Assembly: GCA_039105265.1 (NCBI GenBank)
Contig: JAPFFF010000031.1
Coordinates: 496,001 to 560,000, forward strand
DNA: 64,000 bases
Direction of reading: 5' to 3'
DNA from: Tritrichomonas musculus
Lineage: Eukaryota > Parabasalia > Tritrichomonadida > Tritrichomonadidae
Shown: positions 46,190-55,107 of the stretch, one piece after another
How positions within the stretch are numbered: position 1 is the stretch's first letter
How the letters are laid out: each line of letters begins with the position of its first letter
Notes under the pieces: generated by a model
The model's database searches: none
What the model was told of the DNA's origin: nothing
Seen by the model: the letters and a program-made list of their open reading frames with translations, nothing else
Position numbers and translations under genes: made by a program

Positions 46190-46528
46190 ATGGAAACAGT
46201 TAAGACATATTACATCACCGACTCCTATAACAACCAATTCCCCATCGATTTCACTTACTCAAAGAATCCCAAATACATCGTTTTCCAATATTGTAGAGCA
46301 ACATGCAACGGATATCTTGATGGCGAAACCGAACTTCATGGGGACTTCATTCAACGTGACAAGTATTGTGATTCGCTTATTTGGTATGCAAATGTGATGC
46401 CACCAGATGACAACCGCAAATATGAGTACATTGGAAACAAAAGGGATTTCAAACTGTGGTTTACAGATCCCCTTGGAAATGAAATTAAACCAGACACATT
46501 CAAGGTTTTTCTAAAACTAATTTATTAA
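46190..46528 (+). CDS. Polinton small beta-rich protein, possible minor capsid protein
   Basis: 112 aa, 43 bp after the capsid gene, preceded by TTTATTTTTGCATGAATCC. The sequence is mostly beta-prone (YYITDSYNNQFPIDFTYSKN, YIVFQYCRA) and ends KLWFTDPLGNEIKPDTFKVF. That closing phrase resembles the last strands of viral jelly-roll proteins (x-x-F-x-D-x-x-G-x-x-I). It is short for a complete penton-type jelly roll. The gene stops at the inner edge of the right terminal repeat. Confidence 0.5.
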   Translation: METVKTYYITDSYNNQFPIDFTYSKNPKYIVFQYCRATCNGYLDGETELHGDFIQRDKYCDSLIWYANVMPPDDNRKYEYIGNKRDFKLWFTDPLGNEIKPDTFKVFLKLIY

Positions 46529-46835
46529 ATTATCCCTTACAAAAAGTTTCATATCTTCCTGTACACCATTTTTTCATGAAAAACATCTTTTACATTCTCT
46601 TTTTGCATCAAAATGGGCCTGAATTCGGACATTATTTTTGGCCCCAAACCCCTTCAAAACATCCATTTTTGGGCACTTTTTCTTAAATTCTACATTTCCC
46701 AAGTTTGAGCTCCAAGTATTGAAACATGACTCCAAAAATGAATGCTAGAAGACAGGTGTACCCTCGTATTGAAAATCATACCCGAAAATCAAGGCCAAAA
46801 TATCTTCCGGGAGCTGGCCCCATCTTATAACTACT
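46527..46835 (-). repeat. Polinton right terminal inverted repeat
   Basis: Reverse complement begins AGTAGTTATAAGATGGGG. It matches the left copy over the full 309 bp as far as I can read. Confidence 0.92.
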
Positions 46836-46840
46836 GTATT
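46836..46840 (+). repeat. Polinton target-site duplication, right copy
   Basis: GTATT, identical to 24785-24789. Confidence 0.85.
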
Positions 46841-47917
46841 GAGATTTGCTCAGAAAAAACTTTTTATAAAAATCAAGATATAATTTCACCAGTAATTATA
46901 AAAATGGCTAAAGATTCTGCCAAAAAATTTTCTGAAAATATTTCAGACGATACGATAATTTCAATTGATGGAGCATGGGATCATCGGCGGCATGGATCTG
47001 CATGTATAGTCACTTTTATTGATTTAAAAACAAGAAAAATAATAGATTTTGAAATTTCTTTGATTCCCAAACAATATGTAACAGGAAACACAGAAGAATG
47101 TTCACGAAATTTAGAAAAAGTTTGTATGGAAAGATTGATAGAACGATGGAAAAACTCTCAAAAAGTGAAATATTATATCCATGATAACGATGGGGTAACA
47201 AGATCTCTCATTGAAAAATCAAAATGGCAAATTAAAGAAGTTTTGGATGTTGGACATGCTTTAAAATCAATTAAAAAAAATTTAGAAAATTTTAATAAAA
47301 GAGAAGGTAAACCTTTCAATGGATTGATGGAAAGTATGTCCAGATATTTGAATAGTTTATTTAGAAATACAAGTTTATCTCAACAAAAAAGAGTTGAATT
47401 ATATTATAACATGGCTGAACATTATATTGGAAATCATACATCATGTATACATGATAAAAATGCAAAGTTAAGATTATATACTGGAAATAATACTGATTTA
47501 TTTAAAAATAAAACATTAAAATTTTTGAAAGAAAACGATCATTATGCCCAGAAAATTAACCCCAAATTAAACACGCAAAATAATGAGTGTTTTAATCGTT
47601 TAAAAACAAAATATTTATCAAAAAACTTAAAATATTCTACTTCAACCGAAATGAGGCTTTCAGAAGCTGTATTGGAGTGGAATGAAGATAATTGGGAATA
47701 TCAATTATTAAAAAAATTTAATTTAGAAAACAACACATACCATAACGACATAAGCACAAGAAAGCAAACACAAAAAAAAAAGAACAGTCAAAAAAGGAAA
47801 GAAACTTTTAGAGAAAAAAGAAAAATTGAGCGAAATGCTAAATTAACTAAAAAAATAACACAAAATAAAAAAGCAAAAGGATACAAACCAAATCAAAAAA
47901 AGGTTAGTTTTAATTAA
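46841..47917 (+). pseudogene. Transposase of the TTAA-flanked element, C-terminal part
   Basis: 358 codons continuing the frame of 24586-24789. The catalytic core includes TIISIDGAWDHRRHGSACIV (first Asp), KYYIHDNDGVTRSL (second Asp pair) and DVGHALKSIKKNLENF. It continues with AEHYIGNHTSCIH, the layout of PF20700-like Mutator/Kolobok DDE transposases (DGTW, GDGDxS, HVxKR, H-x-C/P-x-C). NNECFNRLKTKYLSK is a candidate for the acidic third position. The C-terminus is very Lys/Arg-rich with poly-K runs, probably nuclear targeting or DNA contact. Only the Polinton insertion separates it from its N-terminus. Confidence 0.7.
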
Positions 47918-48648
47918 TATGCATTTATAATACTATTAATAAACAATTATCTTTTAAATTGAATTTTTTTCCTTTTTTGTTTTTGTTTTATAATTTTGAA
48001 AATCATTAAAATAATATAAAAAGTGTTATAATATTCAATATTCATAAAAAAAGACAGATTTATGATTTTCAAAATCATTATATATATAATATTGTTTGAA
48101 ATAAAATTTTACTAAAATAAAATTTTGAAAAAATATTGTATTTCCGAGTTTAAAGTTGATAAAAGTGCTTAAAATAAGAGATTTGAGTTTTTTATTGGAA
48201 AAATCTTATAACAATAAATCGATAGTTTTTTCTCTGAAAAAAAAAATAGCGAAAGGAGCAATATATCATCCAATAAATATATTAACTTTAGTAAAATGAA
48301 AGAAAAATTAAATTTGAGCAATATCGATATTACAATATAAAAAAGTAAAAATGGCTATTCGACCAAATTAAAAAAAATCATTTGTATTTCAGATTTTAAA
48401 GTTGGTAAAAGAAATTAAAATAAAAATCTTGTGTTATATATCGGATAAGATCTGATTGCAATTTATTGATAGATATTTTTTTCTGAAAAAAATGACGAAA
48501 TGAGCGATTTATCATTGAAGGAATACGATAATTTTAGTAAAATGAAAAAGAAAATAAATGTGAGAAAGTTTGTCAATAAAATATGAAAAAATAAATTTGG
48601 CCATAAGACCAAATATTTTGACCTTTTTATTTTTGATCATTTTCAACA
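47918..48648. other. Noncoding right arm of the TTAA-flanked transposon
   Basis: About 730 bp from the transposase stop to the terminal repeat. Its second two-thirds is a diverged tandem duplication, listed separately. No other gene or RNA signal seen. Confidence 0.55.
48105..48600 (+). repeat. Two diverged tandem copies of an about 245-bp unit
   Basis: Shared landmarks in the same order and spacing are GTATTTC..TTTAAAGTTG (48139 and 48384), TTTTAGTAAAATGAAA, and TGGC(T/C)AT...GACCAAAT at the end of each. Identity is roughly 70-75 percent by eye. Position next to the right end suggests subterminal repeats of the transposon. Confidence 0.65.
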
Positions 48649-48664
48649 GAAAGGTCCCCCTTAA

Positions 48665-49149
48665 ATTTGAGAGCTCTAGCTTAGAGGTTAATTAAATTTG
48701 AGGCCAAAGTATTGAGTTCGAAACTCAACTTCTTTGCTTTTTTTTATTCTTATAAAAATTATGTAATTACGTTTCATTTCAGCAATTTTTACATTTTATA
48801 CATCTTTTCATTGAATTTTATAAAATTACAATTACGTCCGAAGGGTAACTTGGAATTGATTCTAATGTTACAATTAAAAGATTATAGCTAAAAATAATTT
48901 TAATGTTTTTTTTTTTTTTTGATGATAATGAAGACTAAATTTGCTAATAACTGATTTTCATTTTTTAATATAAAGAATTGCAATCGATTATTTATAAAAT
49001 AAAAAAAAAAATTAAAAAGCATATTATTTCTCATATATAAAGAATAAATAAATAAAAGTCTATTTCTCCGTTTATTATAAAAAAATATAGTTTATAAACT
49101 TACAAATTAATATTTCATAAAAATCATAATAATAATAAAAAGACACAAA
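48665..49149. other. AT-rich intergenic spacer
   Basis: About 485 bp between the right end of the transposon and the coiled-coil gene. It has A/T tracts only; no gene or repeat recognised. Confidence 0.5.
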
Positions 49150-51600
49150 TTAATGTTTCAAAAGTGGCAATGTGGAAATGCATTTGGATTCCATTTGAAT
49201 TCTCTGAACAGAAGGATCTGTATGTTGATTTTGCTCGTTACTTTGATCTGCATCATGGTCGTTTAAATTGGGACCTTTAATTGAGGATTCATTTATATAT
49301 TTCCTGGAATCATTGATCTGTTGTTCTGCTTCTGATTGAGCCGATGTTATTGATTTAAGCTGTTTAAGCCTTCGATTATTTTCTTCTTTAATTAATGAGT
49401 TATATTCATTATTAAATTCTGATTCTATTTGCTCAAGTTTGGCTTTAATTGATTCTAAGTAGTCAAGTTTTGAAGCTTTTTCAGCTGACATTTCATCTTG
49501 AATAACTTGTAATTCAACCTTTTCAGATTTATCATTAGCCATTGATTGTAAAGCTTCATCCAATTGTTCAATCTGTTGTTTTTGTTGCTCATGAACATTT
49601 ATTTTTGGATCAGCATTAATATTATTCAAAATCATATTTAAGTATTTTATTTTCAATGAAACAAGATCTTTTTTCTGTTGTATAGTATTGAGATGTGCTC
49701 TTGCAGTATCGATTTTGTTTTGCTGAATTTGGTGGTAAATGTTGTATTGGTCATCTGCAATTTTGATAGCTCTATTAATATAGTATATCTCATTGCTTGA
49801 TGCTCGCTTAAAGCTTTCAAATTTTGCATCAATATCAGAAGAACTAGAATTTATTTGGTTTTCAATTTTTTTCATTTGTAATGATTTAGCATCGCCTCTT
49901 GGTGAGTTTGAAGGAGAGTTTGGTGAAGATGAGGGCGGTCTTACTGGGAATTTTTGAATTTGATTAGCATTTTCCAAACGATTATTTTTGAGTTCTTGAA
50001 TTTCTTTTTCATTTCTAGCTTTAAGCTGATTTATTTCATCATCAATTTTTATAATTTCATCATTCATTTTCCTTTCAATATCACCTAACTGTTTATGAAT
50101 AATTGAATTCGAATCATTAATTAGTTTCTTTTTATCTTCAATTTCTTTTCTAATTTTTTGAGCTGATGAAACTTTTGATTCTTCAGCTGCAGCAATTTTT
50201 TTGTTCAAATCTTTTTGCCTTTGTTTAAAAAGCTCATCAAATTGCCTTCTTTTCCTTTGATAGTTAGATTTCTGTTTTTCGAGTTGTTTCTGCAAGCTCG
50301 CTTCGGTGACATTTCTTGATTTAATAATAATTTCGTGAAGACGATTTTTTTCTCTAGAGTAGTAATTCTGAAGACTATACATTTCATCTGTAAGATTCTG
50401 TTTCTCAGAATAAGCTTTTTCTGCCTTTTTATTATAGTATCCAATGTCATTCTTTTCACTTTGATTTTCAATATCAATGCTATTAATGCTAACTGGATAA
50501 GTTCCTTTTTCGTTACAATTTTCGTAACTTCCGTCTGAAATGGCATATTCTTCTTCTTCTTCAATTTGAGGCTCATTTATTAGACTAGCACTATTTTCTT
50601 CTGTAGTTGTATTCTCGTAATATAAACTGCTAGAAACTCGATTATTTTCGGGAATATTATCTGTTAAAGTATCAGAGTTGTCATTATTGTTATCGTTTGC
50701 ATTTAAAGCGTCGCTGCTTGCATTTAAAGATCGATCTCTTGTTATTGAAGGCATAGATTTTTCAATAGCCATTCCTCTTGCCCTACCTTTCCTTTTTATT
50801 TTGGAATGAGTACTAACTTCATTTGAAATTGATGAGGTGAAATTGTCATCACCGTTTAATGATGAAACAGGATTTTTAGCTGTGGTAGAAACGTTAGATA
50901 TAATGGAAGCTGCTGTTGATGTCGGGGGTGAAACTGAAAATGATGTCTGCGAATTTGATTTATGTGCTGCTGTTGATAAATTATTTTGTGAGTTGATCAT
51001 GTTATTTGCTTCTTCGTATTTTTGTTTTAAATTAACAAGTCGCCTTTTTATTTCATCTCTTTCAGCAATTTGTGCAGAAAATTCCTTTTCCAATTGTTGG
51101 TCTAATTTTTCATGAAGATTTTCGAGTTTCTTTTCTAATTGTTCTTCTTCATTCGAGTTTTCTATGACAAGCTTAGCGATTCGACTCTGATATCCTTTTT
51201 GAAGTGCAATAATTTGGTCTGATAAAATTTGATGAGCGGTAGTTGTTGCTTCTTCGAATTTAATTGATTGATTTTCAACATCAAATGAGAGCTCTTCAAC
51301 TTGTTCCTTAAGTTGTTGAATAGGTTCATCAAGGTTAAATAATGTCGCAGCTTCAGGTGGCAAACCACTGCTCATTTTTGAAAAATCGAATTTTTTAGAT
51401 GTCATTTGATTTAGAATATAAGCTGCATCGTACATAATATCAGAAATATGAGAATTTGTAGCGTTTTCATCTGGAAATCTTATAAAAGGTGTTGGCTTAC
51501 TGAGTGAAATCGAGGCATCCTGATACTTCTGTACTTCAGAATTTAACTTTAATCGAACATTTTTGGTAATTTGATCTTCTGTTTCGTTTTGTTGAAGCAT
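49150..51600 (-). CDS. Long coiled-coil protein, unknown
   Basis: 816 aa from the first ATG (MLQQNETEDQ). An N-terminal region (about 1-90) contains RFPDENATNSHISDIMYDAAY. A coiled coil (about 100-195) follows, then a Ser/Thr/Asn-rich disordered segment (about 200-385) with basic SKIKRKGRARGM. Long heptad-rich coiled coils resume (about 395-780), broken by a Pro/Ser segment (RPPSSSPNSPSNSPRG). No catalytic motif. I do not recognise the family; a cytoskeletal or scaffold protein is the likely class. Confidence 0.65.
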   Translation of the reverse strand: MLQQNETEDQITKNVRLKLNSEVQKYQDASISLSKPTPFIRFPDENATNSHISDIMYDAAYILNQMTSKKFDFSKMSSGLPPEAATLFNLDEPIQQLKEQVEELSFDVENQSIKFEEATTTAHQILSDQIIALQKGYQSRIAKLVIENSNEEEQLEKKLENLHEKLDQQLEKEFSAQIAERDEIKRRLVNLKQKYEEANNMINSQNNLSTAAHKSNSQTSFSVSPPTSTAASIISNVSTTAKNPVSSLNGDDNFTSSISNEVSTHSKIKRKGRARGMAIEKSMPSITRDRSLNASSDALNANDNNNDNSDTLTDNIPENNRVSSSLYYENTTTEENSASLINEPQIEEEEEYAISDGSYENCNEKGTYPVSINSIDIENQSEKNDIGYYNKKAEKAYSEKQNLTDEMYSLQNYYSREKNRLHEIIIKSRNVTEASLQKQLEKQKSNYQRKRRQFDELFKQRQKDLNKKIAAAEESKVSSAQKIRKEIEDKKKLINDSNSIIHKQLGDIERKMNDEIIKIDDEINQLKARNEKEIQELKNNRLENANQIQKFPVRPPSSSPNSPSNSPRGDAKSLQMKKIENQINSSSSDIDAKFESFKRASSNEIYYINRAIKIADDQYNIYHQIQQNKIDTARAHLNTIQQKKDLVSLKIKYLNMILNNINADPKINVHEQQKQQIEQLDEALQSMANDKSEKVELQVIQDEMSAEKASKLDYLESIKAKLEQIESEFNNEYNSLIKEENNRRLKQLKSITSAQSEAEQQINDSRKYINESSIKGPNLNDHDADQSNEQNQHTDPSVQRIQMESKCISTLPLLKH

Positions 51601-52901
51601 TTCGGCAATGATTGAAAAACTTAAGCCCGTTTGAAAATTTAAAACGGCAAAATTCAAAAAGTTGTCCCTTACGTTTTAAGTCATTGAAACGAAAATTTTA
51701 AAATTTATTATTTTTTGCCCTGATATAAACTTTTTATTTTAAATTATTCAAATCTCTTAACGATTATAACTGATTCCAAAAATCTTTTTTTATGGCTTGT
51801 TCATTTATAAACACAAATTATTTAGCCGCTCATTTTAAATACTTCACAAAAAGTTGTGATAAAAATTTTGATTTCAAAAGGCATTACTATGATTAATTTT
51901 GATTTCTAAAGGCATTTGCTGTTTTCTACTCAGCCAACTTTAATTATGGATTGATTATTTTGGTGATTTAATCTTTTGGGAGAGCAAGAAATGGAAAATT
52001 TTCTTTTGGAAATCAATCAAAAAACGAATTTTTTGGTAGATCGTAAAATGCTTTTTTTTTCCGAGATTTTCCTCTCAATTTTTTGAATATTTTTTAATCG
52101 TTTTCATAATGGCTGTTTATAATAATTTTTATTGATTCTATGTAAGCCCACTGTATGTTATTTCACTATTCTTTTCGGAAAACAGCATCAATTGGTTAGA
52201 AACAAGCTGATATAGGGGACTGAAAGATTGGCAGCTATCCCACATTTGATATTCTTTGCCATTTAATATTTATATAGTGAACGTTTTTTAAATTCAAATT
52301 AGCCATCAAAGCATGCTTTATGCAACGATTCTGCTCCTTTATAATGAAAATTAAAAAGAATTGAAGCTATTGTAACACATATATTTCAACATTAGTAATA
52401 AGTCACAGAATTTTTATTGCCCAGCCGTTTGATTTAGTATCATTTAAGCTTGTAAAATATACCCAAATGTAAAAAAAAGACCTGGTCTTGGTGATTCTTT
52501 CTGGTCTTTTGGCGATATTAATAAATCTTTTAAAAAGTTATTTCTTATGAATTATTAAATAAAATGATTAAATGATATTTGATTAAATAATAATTCAATT
52601 TACGAATCAACATTCAATAAATTCAATGAATTTATTTAATTACTCGGCTATATATATTCATAAAAATATAAATACTATTAATATTTTAAATACATTTTAT
52701 ATCGGTATATATTTAAAATATAAATGAAAAAAAATTATTTTCAATTGAAAAAATGCTTTTATTGATTTTTTTATATATTTATATCTTATTTTTTTTTTTA
52801 TTTTATATATGATATTTTGAAAGCTTTACAAATCACCATCGCCAAAAAAACCGTTTTGGTGATCTCCAAAATATATGTAAACTATTCAAAATTGAATGCT
52901 G

Positions 52902-52934
52902 TCGCCAAAAGCCCAAGACCTGGGCTTTTGGTGA
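52902..52934. repeat. Perfect 11-bp hairpin in the spacer
   Basis: CCAAAAGCCCA (52905-52915), loop AGACC, TGGGCTTTTGG (52921-52931). The stem extends by T-A, C-G and a G-T pair. Related phrases (TTGGTGAT, ATCGCCAAAA, GACCTGG) recur in both orientations at about 52480-52516 and 52838-52866. Confidence 0.7.
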
Positions 52935-55052
52935 AATCGGTTATTTGGCTTTTCATCGTCAATATAAATGAGCTTTTTATTATTATTTTATATGATATAT
53001 TATACAAATCATACAATTATTTTGTAATATTCAAAAAATAACATTTTTTTACTGAGAAAATCTTATCGATTATTAATATGACTTTTGATAAAACTCATTT
53101 AATTCCTCTTTCAAATAATTCAATGGTTTATGACTTTTGATAAAACTAAATTTTATTAATAAAATTTATTTGACAATAATATGGTTACATTTGGTGATTT
53201 TTAAAACAGAGGTCGTTCAGTGAAGTGATTTTAACGTAACTTTTTACTTGCAATCACCTTTTTACCAAAAAATATTTAACAAAATTTCCAAAAAATTATA
53301 TAATCATAATTTATAGGATTATTCTGTTTTGTTAAATGTAAAATTGTAGTCAAATATGATTTTTTTAATGTTTGAAATAATATTAATCATTACTGATTTT
53401 ATCTTTGAATTTTTAAGATTTGTAAGATTTAATACGATAAATTATATTATTGTTCATATACTCGTTATAAATACCTTGAATCATTCTATTTAAATGATTA
53501 TTGGTCTCTGAATTGAATTATTTGATAATTTCAGTTTTTTGACATCAAACATTATTCACCGGTTTTTGGTATTTATTCTTTTGGTTAGTTATTGTAATAT
53601 GATTTTATCTTCAACTTTTTAGGAAATTTCTTCCAGTCAATTTTGCATTATAAAATTGCATTTTAAATTCCTATACAATCATCTCCAAATTAAAGATTTT
53701 AATATATTTTAATATATTTATATATATATTATTAATTTGATTATTCAATTAATTTATCAAAATATTAGATATTTATAGATATAGATCAATTTTTATAATT
53801 TGAGAGTATTTTTCTGTTAAAATAATTTATTCAATATTTTTATTTATTTAAATGAAAAAATTGAATAACAATTATATTTATTATTCAATCTTATAAATAT
53901 ATATATATAAAATTCCAATAATACTCTTAAAATGATTGTAATTAATAATAAACATTATTAATATTATATAAATATTCAATTAATTAACTAATATTTATAT
54001 TTAGTTAAAGATATAAATAAATTATATAATTTTAATACACTTTTATTTAGAATAAATTATTTTTAAAAAATTGAGAGAAAAATAAATGCTTCTCAAATTA
54101 TTTTTTTATGAAATAAACTAGTAAAAGTATGGAATTCTTAAAAAAATTATAATAATGAATTATGAAAAATGAGAAAAAGTGTAATAAAATTAATTTTTAT
54201 CTTCTAGGTCAAAAATATGGTCAAGATTATTATTGCTTTTCATTGAATTATTAAAAATTAAAATATCTAAAGATCAGTCGGAAATTTTTTAAAAATATTA
54301 TTCTCTCTTTATATTTATATATCATATAATAACATACTTAAAAATAATCTGTTTTTGAATTACTTTTTATAAGTTGAAAAACATCTTTTAAAACCCAAAA
54401 AACGTTTATTTCACCAAATTTACAAGCTTACATCCTTCCCATAAAAAGCTAAAAAGGCTTTGAAAAAACTATACTTTATTATAATAAATATTTCTTTTTT
54501 ACATTATTTATATTTATGTCATTTTACTCCATTAAAATTTCTGAAATAAAATCTAGGAAAAAAGAGAAAAAATTGTGTGTAAAAACTTTTTCAAAGCGTT
54601 TGAGAGAAAATCTCGGAAAAAAGGGAAAAAAAAAATCTATCAATTTTTTAAATCAAAATTGAATACTTTACATTTCATTGTTTTTGAACAAATTTATTTT
54701 AAAAATTCCTTTATTAATGTGTATGATCACCTATGAATGGTTGAAAAAAGCATAAAAAAGTATTTTAAAATGATTCAAGAATGAAAAAAAATCAAAAGAA
54801 TGAACAACATGATATTAATTAAGAATATTAAAGTTAAATCCATAAAAAAATAAATCCAATTCAGAATTTTTCAGATAGAGCTCCTCAAAATTACCTTTAA
54901 GTTAAAGTTGCTCTGTAAATGTGCTTGGAGTCACTGAGCCTTAAGTCCCTGTCACCTCTTTGTATTTAACTTTTTGTATGAATATAGAAAAAGTTAAAAA
55001 TTAGGCAAAGGAAATCAATGGAGACTATAGTTGACATTCTAATTATTATTTA

Positions 55053-55055
<3 letters not shown>

Positions 55056-55096
<41 letters not shown>
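55056..55096 (+). repeat. Poly(A) run of 41
   Basis: An uninterrupted A tract (poly-T on the minus strand) 11 bp beyond the stop codon of the Sel1 gene. Its length may be unreliable in assembly. Confidence 0.9.
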
Positions 55097-55098
<2 letters not shown>

Positions 55099-55107
55099 TT
55101 AAAATAT

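Larger units (their letters stand above)
24790..46835. mobile_element. Polinton/Maverick element, looks whole, 22,046 bp
   Basis: 309-bp terminal inverted repeats (24790-25098, 46527-46835) appear identical by eye, begin 5'-AG as in known Polintons, and are flanked by a 5-bp duplication, GTATT. Recognised parts in order: protein-primed PolB (+), rve integrase (-), three small plus-strand genes, KilA-N protein (-), a Pol III-like RNA unit, fibre-like protein (-), two plus-strand virion-like genes, packaging ATPase (-), two small minus-strand genes, probable major capsid protein (+) and a small plus-strand gene. All frames listed are open. It looks whole and, from identical ends, recent. It sits in the transposase gene of another transposon. 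Confidence 0.95.
23148..48660 (+). mobile_element. TTAA-flanked DDE transposon (Kolobok/Mutator-like), split by a Polinton
   Basis: Ends GGGGGACCTTTC (23148-23159) and its exact reverse complement (48649-48660) are flanked by TTAA on both sides (23144-23147, 48661-48664). Inside is one DDE-type transposase gene (24586-24789 plus 46841-47917), interrupted by the 22-kb Polinton. Without that insertion the element is about 3.5 kb. TTAA target duplications are known for piggyBac and Kolobok. The protein is not piggyBac-like, and its PF20700-like Mutator/Kolobok features make Kolobok the best guess. The terminal match is only 12 bp, so the assignment rests on the ends, TTAA and gene position together. 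Confidence 0.6.
51601..55107. other. 3.5-kb gene-free spacer
   Basis: No credible ORF on either strand; frames here lack ATGs or consist of low-complexity sequence. Recognised items are a short direct repeat at about 51876-51913 (TTTTGATTTC-x-AAAGGCAT twice), a strong hairpin at 52902-52934, an 18-bp direct repeat ATGACTTTTGATAAAACT (about 53070 and 53128), and a long poly(A) tract just downstream of the next gene on the minus strand. No tRNA or snRNA signal found. Confidence 0.5.

Noticed and set aside
46742-46840. Extension of the C-terminal transposase frame leftward into the Polinton terminal repeat
   Set aside because: The frame is open there only by chance. The gene boundary is the GTATT target site.
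52817-53041. 74-aa plus-strand frame in the spacer
   Set aside because: Non-ATG start, and it reads through the inverted CCAAAAGCCCA hairpin cluster; no homology features.
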